Of a DNA stretch of 64,000 bases, positions 57,252 through 64,000 are shown piece after piece. Source of the DNA: Symbiodinium natans (Eukaryota; Sar; Dinophyceae; Suessiales; Symbiodiniaceae). The stretch covers positions 62,001 through 126,000 of the forward strand of contig CAJNDS010002504.1 in the NCBI GenBank assembly GCA_905221605.1, given 5' to 3'. Position numbers and translations under genes: made by a program. Position 1 is the first letter of the stretch. The number at the start of each line of letters is the position of its first letter. The notes beneath the pieces are model-generated. The model searched no databases. It saw only the letters and a list, made by a program, of their open reading frames with translations, and was not told where the DNA came from.

Positions 57252-57421
57252 CTTGGGGAGGCCTTGCACATGCCTAGAGCTTCGGTTCGCTTTTACGCAC
57301 TGACAGAACATGGATTGTGGGGCAGCTAGGCGAGTTCAGCCGCGGGCTCGCAGTGATGTCTGAAGCGACGGGTCCTAGCAAGCGCACCTATGAATTCCAA
57401 CATGGTTTAGACAACCACTGA

Positions 57422-57814
57422 GCCTCACTGAGCATCCCTGCAACCTTCAAGCCCCTTCAAGCACGGGCCTTCAGTCTTCGAGTACGACTCGACGGAAGCT
57501 ATGGATCTCCTAAGCATCAGTGGAGGTTCAACCCTCTTCCCGAAGACTTGGAGGCGCTCATTTTACATTCCTTGAGGGGCGGGGAGACGTGTTCAAAGCA
57601 TTTTTGGGGTTCGGGTAGACTTGTCGATGACTTGAAAGCTATGCTTTCGCAAATCTCGCAATCCTGCGGTGTTCATGTTGTTCAGCCCTGGACAAAAGCC
57701 GCGTCACTCCGCGCTTGGCTTGGCGCAGCAAACCCCTTCAGCTTCTTGAAAAAAAACGGACCGCTCCAATGCCAAGCCGGACCCCTTAAGTTCAGAATCA
57801 CCAGTGACTCTTGA
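57422..57814 (+). CDS. Plus-strand exon, about 130 codons (unknown)
   Basis: The frame is open from 57422 to TGA at 57814. It reads ARAFSLRVRLDGSYGSPKHQ, later LPEDLEALILHSLRGGETCS and RLVDDLKAMLSQISQSCGVH with natural composition. The acceptor may be GGCCTTCAG (57473), so the start is uncertain. It is transcribed away from the HAD gene. No family recognised. Confidence 0.5.
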   Translation, partial: ASLSIPATFKPLQARAFSLRVRLDGSYGSPKHQWRFNPLPEDLEALILHSLRGGETCSKHFWGSGRLVDDLKAMLSQISQSCGVHVVQPWTKAASLRAWLGAANPFSFLKKNGPLQCQAGPLKFRITSDS

Positions 57815-58079
57815 TGGCACCTGGAAGTCCATATGATGCGCATCTACTTGCAGGCTTGCTGCTCGCTGATGAGCGGCTCAGTCACGGCATCCGTGTAGTC
57901 TGAGCCTCGGCTTGAGGGCTCAAGGACAGCGTCCACACATGATACTGCGACAAGGCTACTTGAGACAAGCGCCTGCACATCCAACACTAACCCCTTGAAG
58001 TGAAGCAACAATCTGGCAGTTGGCCGGTCTCCAATTCATGTGCCCTGATGAGCCTAAACCCCATCCCTTGTTGCTACAG

Positions 58080-58148
58080 GTCGGCGTGCATCCAGCGCAG
58101 TCTCCATCGCCGGCTGCCTGGGAGAACACACACTCAGCGGATGAGAGG
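58080..58148 (+). CDS. Possible plus-strand exon, 23 codons
   Basis: It lies between TTGCTACAG and GG|GTCTAG, phase 0, reading VGVHPAQSPSPAAWENTHSA then DER. It may follow the exon at 57.4-57.8 kb. Confidence 0.35.
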
Positions 58149-58364
58149 GTCTAGCGGTCCAACCCGATCCACCCATGCCAACACCAAGTAAGGCCTCTTC
58201 TGCCCATGCAGCAGGACGAAAAGACACCCTTCCCCCTCAAAGATCTCCAAAGCGCCTTGTTGGGAAGGAACGTCGCCTTGCCTTGACCCCATCGGCTGTG
58301 AGGCTCTTCGCCTCAGCGACGCTCCGGGACTGGGACTCTACAGCTTGGGGTTTTCCACCGTTTT

Positions 58365-58429
58365 TCTAACAGTCCTTCATATGGATTAGAAAATGAGAGG
58401 GGGGGGGTACTATAATCCTTATGTGACAG
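58365..58429. mobile_element. Family A foldback element, internal part only
   Basis: CTAACAGTCCTTCATATGGATTA and GGGGGGTACTATAATCCTTATG match the middle of the intact copies, in the inverted sense; both terminal repeats are gone. Confidence 0.6.
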
Positions 58430-58928
58430 CACCTGGTTTCAACCCTTTGATGCCCTACAATCACCAAGAGTTTAACGTGGGGAAACGCTGAGGGCTGGAG
58501 TCATGATGAATCGTGCCAGAAAGGGGAGAAAACGCCCCTGACATGCCCCTTTTTTGCAGCTCAGCATGCTGAATTCTGTCTGTCCACGAGCTTGGTCAAG
58601 GTCGATTCTTCCTCAAGCAGCTTCTGGGCTGGCTTTGAGGCGTTTGGGAGGGCTAAGACCTTACAGGGCCCCAGATTCATGATGGCCGGCCCAGTCTGGC
58701 AGGGCAATCAAGGCAGCTCGACAGAGGGTTGTTAACAACTCTTGGGCGCTAGACCCGAGGGTTTGATGTCGATGTGTGTTTATTTGTGGGACTATGGGGG
58801 TTGGACCCTTTTAGGATGGACTGGCTAGATTGGCCAAATGCCGCAGAAACACCCAAAAAAGGGCCCAAGTGAGTCAAGGGGCAGACTGCACAGCCCAATC
58901 ATCGAGCAGATCGTGGGAGGCCTTCCTG

Positions 58929-59101
58929 TCAGTAGTTTCGCAGCAGGTCCTGGAGAGGAGCATATGCAAAAGAGGCTAGTTTAGATGATGCTTCAACAGC
59001 AGAATGTTTCGTGGCGGCCGCTCGACGCTGTCTTCCTGTGGATCTCCCTGTCAGGCCCGGCCCGGGTACATCTGCGCAGGATTTCTCTAAAAGCAGCCTT
59101 G
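58929..59101 (-). CDS. Terminal exon (unknown)
   Basis: The frame reads LQSITRLLLEKSCADVPGPG, TGRQRRAAATKHSAVEASSK and LASFAYAPLQDLLRNY to TGA. The 5' border is uncertain (several AG candidates near 59090-59130). Confidence 0.45.
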
Positions 59102-59401
59102 TGATACTTTGCAGTTGCTTTCCAAGCAGTCCTTTGACAAATCGAATCTTGCAAACGACAACACCTGCAACGCAAATTCTCGAGCCCAAGCCAGCATGCC
59201 GACACATTCGCACGGCCGGGGTCCAGTTGAACATCCCCACTCGGAAGAAGTCCATGGTAGGGTGGACGACGGCGAGTGGCAGGGGAGCAATTGTCCGTAA
59301 AGGAAGTGTTCAATACCAAGCCTGCGCTCGCTGCGCGGCAAGTCTAGATTCCAGATGTAGCGGGGTGGAACGATCAGCACTCAGCATGTAATACTGTCTA
59401 C

Positions 59402-59485
59402 AAGCGACCGCTGCCAAGCGGTCTTGAGCCCATTCAGCCAATTGCAGGGACTCGGGCGAAGGAGTTTGGAGAACAGCCCCCAAAA
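59402..59485 (-). CDS. Exon (unknown, helical)
   Basis: After AATCCACAG it reads LGAVLQTPSPESLQLAEWAQ then DRLAAVA and ends GCTT|GTAGAC in phase 1. The frame also stays open further to 59310. Probably the same gene as the exon at 58.9 kb. Confidence 0.5.
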
Positions 59486-59675
59486 CTGTGGATTTATGGC
59501 AGGAAATATTTGGAAATAACCAAGGACAGCCACTGGGACAACCATTGCCCCGGACAATTACCACAACAACCGATGCCCCGAATAGTTACCACAAGACACG
59601 AAAATCACGAACCGGTCGCGCCTTACAAGTAGGTGCATAGTACAGTAACAACCTATAAAGACCCTACACCCCCAA

Positions 59676-59680
59676 CCCCC

Positions 59681-59711
<31 letters not shown>
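59676..59711. repeat. C26-A10 homopolymer junction
   Basis: Twenty-six C followed directly by ten A, the longest homopolymer of the window. Confidence 0.95.
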
Positions 59712-59912
59712 GAAGGCCCTCATGGTGCACCCTTCTGTACGAATGTATGTATCAGTAAGTACTATACACATATTATACATGTCCCACGTCTGCACTGGCT
59801 ACTGAGCCTCAGCTACTCCTCGTTGACACTTCCACTATCTTCCACTGTCGCCGTTGAAACTGTTGACAGGCTTCGGGAGTTCCAGATGTGTGCGCGGCCT
59901 GCTCTGGCACTC

Positions 59913-60557
59913 TCAACTTGAGGCAGTGTGCTGTATGCTCTGGGGATCTCGGGACGAAGCTTTCACGAGGTCGAGGATTGGCGACCCCAAGTTCAGCAGA
60001 AGATGCCCCATCGTGGCACGTGCGCAGCGCAAGTCAACACGGCTGAATGAGCCCATGAGCCCCGGGCGGACAGAACCCGCCTGACCATCGCATCTCTCCG
60101 AAGATGCAATGCATGCGCAAGTGGAGCATGCAGCTTCGGGGACTGGGCACAAATTTAGTTGCAGCAAAGCGGGGTCCTTTTTTTTCACAAGGGACTCGAC
60201 TGCTGCCCGTTCTGGGGGTCCATGAAGGCCGAGATGCTCTCGAGTGACATCTCCGGTGATGCTGGGAGCTAAGTTGGTATGTGAGCAAGCCAAATCCGCG
60301 CAGACCTCCCCCCACTGACCTTCAAAGCCCGAAGCCACCCTCGCAACAAATGTGCCTGGCCATGGCCTCCACCCCCGCGTGAGCCTCAGATTGCAGGCCC
60401 CCAGTCCTACGTGACCTGTGACATCCTCCTTGTAAGGCCTGTGGGGGAGCCCGGGCTGTACCATACTGGTCAAACGTGAAGCATTTTGGGCTCGGAGTTT
60501 GGGAACTGCCTCGGGAGACTTCTGATTGGGGAGTACTGTGGGCGCCAAATAATGCAA
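59913..60557 (-). CDS. Long LRR-like open frame
   Basis: A 214-codon frame reading GACNLRLTRGWRPWP, AAVESLVKKKDPALLQLNLC and ATMGHLLLNLGSPILDLVKA. LRR-like strands support coding, but a frame of this length is near chance expectation and exon borders are not defined. Confidence 0.35.
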   Translation of the reverse strand: MHYLAPTVLPNQKSPEAVPKLRAQNASRLTSMVQPGLPHRPYKEDVTGHVGLGACNLRLTRGWRPWPGTFVARVASGFEGQWGEVCADLACSHTNLAPSITGDVTREHLGLHGPPERAAVESLVKKKDPALLQLNLCPVPEAACSTCACIASSERCDGQAGSVRPGLMGSFSRVDLRCARATMGHLLLNLGSPILDLVKASSRDPQSIQHTASS

Positions 60558-61041
60558 AGTTTTGCTGGGAGTCCGGCATTGTCCAGGCAGTAAACCATGA
60601 CGTCACCTAGTGTTCCAGGCTGAGGCAGAATGTGTGGCTTTCCAGAGTGTGCGAATGTTGTCAAGTCATCATTTTCAGAAGCATTGACTGCACGTCCATC
60701 ACACCCACACCATGGCGGAAGCATCTGTGCCTCTAGCACGAAAACCTGAGGCCAACTTTAGTCTTTAGGCACAAACCTCATCCCAGAAGCAACCCTTTAG
60801 GTTTCCGTATGCAGGCTGGTTTGCCTGTTAGGGTGCCTCAAAAGCCTCACGCCAGTCCGCATGAAGAACTTGTTGATATTTGCGACAGATGCTCTGGAAG
60901 GACGAAGGATCGTCACAGTGAGTTTGCCATATCTTCCATTCTTACCAACCATCGTAGATCACACCGTGATAGCCTATAGCAGGGACTTGCTGGCACTGCA
61001 CCAGGAACCCCACGGACACTTCCTCTGGAGCTGTTGGCCTG

Positions 61042-61821
61042 TCAGGGCAGTTTTTCCCAGATTGTCTGACATGACCTTCGGATACTTCGGAATGAAGATC
61101 CTTGATCACTGTGCTTGCTCGGGGCTTGGGGGATGCTTAGTATCAATGACAAGCCGACCAATACCACAAGAGACATGCAAGCATGGGCAGGCAAACGAAT
61201 TCGATCCTTCTTTGCTCCGATCAAGGCTGCGGTTTGGAGTGCTAGCATCACGCCGAAGGATCCAGAGTTGTCTGGACCTCCGCGGCTCATGGCCAGGGAA
61301 GTGATGATGCTAACATATGCTAACCACGGTCCGTTTGAAGCGCACCGCACCTTGGACTGCGCCACTGATCCAGCTTCTTTTGTGTCAGGCATGGCCGATT
61401 CCCGGGGCAGCAAAAGCAAGCAAGACCGCCTAGAGAGTGAACAGGTCGAAAGGTTGGCCCTTCGCTGCGGCTGCAGTGGCGCAATCTCTGCGACAGTCGC
61501 AATGTCAAAACTACCCGTTGTTCTGTACATAAGATGAAGCCAGAAAGGAGCTTCGAGGCCAGATTTGCGATATGCTGCACCGTTGATTGTGGTTGCATGT
61601 ATTGTCAAAGTCTCCAAGTTCATGGTCTTGCCCCATTCTGACTCGAAGCTCCTCCGACATGCTGCGGGGCTCCCAAAATCGATCTGCTCCGTGGAGTCGT
61701 TCGGAGCCGGAACCAGTTCAACTTTCGGTCTAGAGCTACAAGCTTGGCAGGCTGGGAACTGGTAGATCTTGATTGAACCCTTCCTAACTTTCCGCCCCCC
61801 CCCCCCCCCAGAAATGCGCAA
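61042..61821 (-). CDS. Longest non-repetitive open frame (unknown, LRR-like parts)
   Basis: A 259-codon frame, longer than expected by chance at this base composition. It includes TMNLETLTIHATTINGAAYR and ACMSLVVLVGLSLILSIPQ, which are LRR-like. Two other frames over 61115-61600 are also open, so the reading is not settled and introns may divide it. Confidence 0.35.
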   Translation of the reverse strand: MRISGGGGGRKVRKGSIKIYQFPACQACSSRPKVELVPAPNDSTEQIDFGSPAACRRSFESEWGKTMNLETLTIHATTINGAAYRKSGLEAPFWLHLMYRTTGSFDIATVAEIAPLQPQRRANLSTCSLSRRSCLLLLPRESAMPDTKEAGSVAQSKVRCASNGPWLAYVSIITSLAMSRGGPDNSGSFGVMLALQTAALIGAKKDRIRLPAHACMSLVVLVGLSLILSIPQAPSKHSDQGSSFRSIRRSCQTIWEKLP

Positions 61822-64000
61822 TGCGCGGCAGAAAACGCCCCCTTCGTATCACGATGATTTCTGTGGCCAAAAGACTACAGACACCATTGCTGCGGAGGTT
61901 CTCACAGATGCGCACTTGAAGGTTTCAGGCTTCAGGCTTTCTGTAGTAATATGCACGGCAGAACCATACGAGCATGGATGCTCCAAAGCATTGGCAAATA
62001 TGGGCCGGATGGAAGCTGTCCTAGGGCTCACTGCAAATATCAATGCCAATGAGCGCCCCCTTCCCCGATCGGACATGCACTCCCAGGATTCGCAGGTTCG
62101 GCATCCATAAAATTGAGCTCAAGAGCTCGCTCCAGTAAGAGATGGGCAGGAGAGCCACAGCAGCAAACTAATTCGTGAATTCAGCAGCTGTCAGCTTGGG
62201 CTTGCGACTTGTCCGATTGCTTCTCCTATCCTGTACTGGCACCTGTGTTCAAACTCGAAGAGGCCCAGCCAAGCAGGACATTCAAATGTCGCCTACACCT
62301 ACACATGCCTGACATTCCAGTCTCTCATCGCGCAGCTCCATACTAAAAGGCCAAGCGCTTCATGGGGCGGGACCCTCGCCTGAGTGGCATCTTGCACAAG
62401 AGAAACGGCAGCTCTTTCAGGACTCGCGGGTGAAGCGTCCACGCTGCGGACGTCTCCACGCAAACTTGCCGAACGAAGCTCGTGAGGGCAGTTGCTTCCC
62501 GAGGAATTCAGGAATGCGGATTGAAGTCGAAGCAACAGACTCACTGAAAACACAACTCCACGAGACACGGCCCAGCAGCTCTGGGCGATCAGCACAGATT
62601 GCAGCTGGCGGTTGCCTTCATGCAAGCTGTTGGAGCCCGGAGGCAGTTCCCTCCGATCGTGGCTACTGACTCGAAATCCAGCGCACCATCGAGTGAACCC
62701 CTTGAACTCAAGGTTGAGGTGCAGGCCTTACAAGACATATGTTTCAGGTCATAAGGCACAGAATTGGTATGAAACCATCAAATCTCCACAAGCGCCACTA
62801 AGCGGTGAACAAAGAGGTCAGTTGAACACTTCGCGGGCAGTGAACCCACACTGCCTTCTTCATTGACGTCATTCTGCCACTCCTTCGAGACAGATGCCCA
62901 GGGAAAAGCATCCCTTTGACCAAGTCGGAATGTCGCGAACACCTACCTAGAGAAACTTCGAACTTTAGGATTTGTCGATGGCCCTTTTCCAAAGACACCG
63001 TGTTGAGCAAGCTGTTCCAATGGCGCCTTTGAAGGGAAAGCAAAACAACATTGACTATGAAAGGACCCTTCTCTTCAAATACGTCCAATCACACATGCTT
63101 GTCTCCCATGTGCATGTGCTCTTTAAAGAAGGTGTTTGGCATTTTGTTGGGAGATGGGGCGAGCTCTTACCATTTACTGTCTCCTTCAGAGTCTTGCTTG
63201 AGCTTGGGCACGTGTCCATCCATGGAAGCCCCACCTTCCAAACCCGTTTCCAGAAACCGCACACCCTCGACCCTCAGCCGAGACTCGAAACCCTGCAGTA
63301 AGCCCTAAACCCAAACCCCAAAACGCAAACCTTACACCCATTGTTTCCCAACCCCCCCCCCCCCCCCCGCAAGTTGAGTCCTGGAGGTCGCTCTTCAGGT
63401 CTTCAACTTCACTCCGCAGTCGCCTGGCACGCGCAGCTTGCGACAGTGAACCCCGGGCTTGGCAACGTGTAAGCCACCTGCATGTCTTGCAAGGGGGGGC
63501 CGCATGGCGAGCCCCAGATCGTTGTTCATTCTTGACTCGGTGACCTTCTGTAACTGGTGCGGGCACCAGTATACCCGATTTGGATCCTTAGAAATCCCCG
63601 GAGTGCTTGAGGCAGCTGAGGGGCTCTGTCAGTTTCCTCTCAAGCTCGTAGAGCATGATCTTGTTTATCCTGAAGCAGCGTGGCCCTGAAGCCCCCGGAG
63701 CTCAAACCCCTCCACGTAAACCCTAAACGGACCTGAAATCGTCAGGGCCTCTGGCTCCCTTTGCTGCTCCTACTGTAATACAGCTGGCTGCGAAAAAAGG
63801 AACCACAACCCATTGCTTCAACCCCTCATTCTCAGGCACGTGCGAAGTTTGTAAGTTCGGCACCAAATTGGCCTAGTTGGTGCTTGTTAGAAAGCATGTG
63901 CACAGTCCCAACGGGGGGCGTGGCCTCAAAAGTTTTAAGCTGTTAGGGGGGGGGGGGTGCAATCAAGAAGCCCATCAGCGCCCACTACCCAGTTTGGGGA
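61822..64000. other. Right end, undecided
   Basis: A minus frame at 62299-62560 (ELRSASLRGDVRSVDASPAS) and plus frames at 62972-63301 look partly coding without splice support. C17 at 63352-63368, CCCTAAA-like words near 63303 and 63718, and G12 at 63946-63957 are present. Confidence 0.3.

Noticed and set aside
56695-57303. 202-codon plus-strand frame
   Set aside because: About one frame of this size is expected by chance, and it is antisense to two phase-consistent exons of the HAD gene.

Overview
The window reads as nuclear DNA of a dinoflagellate, most likely of the Symbiodiniaceae type. This is inferred from five things seen here: interstitial TTTAGGG/CCCTAAA telomere-type tracts; coding sequence broken into short exons (about 40-220 nt) whose introns begin GT, GC or GA and end AG; nearly all supportable exons on the minus strand, as in dinoflagellate unidirectional gene blocks; roughly even base composition with very long microsatellites and C/G homopolymers; and no operons, ribosome-binding sites, rRNA, tRNA or CRISPR. 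Long open frames are a poor guide: many are chance, antisense or microsatellite frames, and the convincing exons are short and were found by acceptor, reading frame, G/C-rich third codon positions and donor together.

Layout. 1-6.4 kb (minus): a partial gene running off the left edge, a lone exon, a three-exon armadillo-like gene, a C-terminal exon, a two-exon gene and a five-exon helical gene, with a 100-bp foldback element at 4.1 kb. 7.2-25.3 kb (minus): many short exons, most encoding leucine-rich repeats (LRRs) of ribonuclease-inhibitor style, often one repeat per exon; the introns hold a 1.15-kb CA tract, a TAG-type trinucleotide mosaic, a CTT tract and a 28-bp AT palindrome. One or several tandem LRR genes are possible. 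26.3-27.4 kb (minus): a two-exon gene with a Gly/Ala linker and a compact domain. 28.0-28.7 kb (minus): a three-exon helical gene. 29-44 kb: gene-poor, with foldback elements at 32.8, 39.3-39.5 and 40.1 kb, palindromic GGATAAAATCC repeats at 34.6-34.8 kb and a few weaker exons. 44.0-48.3 kb (minus): more LRR-like exons and a coiled-coil frame with an in-frame TAG. 48.8-49.4 kb: two telomere-like tracts in opposite orientation. 53.1-57.3 kb (minus): a two-exon gene, then a multi-exon gene with a HAD-type DWDDT motif. 57.4-58.2 kb (plus): two candidate exons. 58.9-61.8 kb (minus): more candidate coding, partly LRR-like.

Most exons are called without homology searches, so names are structural. 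The strongest evidence is phase agreement across predicted introns at 2.5-3.1, 4.5-4.8, 5.3-6.3, 26.3-27.4, 28.0-28.7 and 53.1-53.5 kb. No whole pathway can be reconstructed. The clearest unusual things are the LRR exon set with a recurrent splice position, the foldback elements with exact 8-bp target duplications, and the mixed GT/GC/GA donors.
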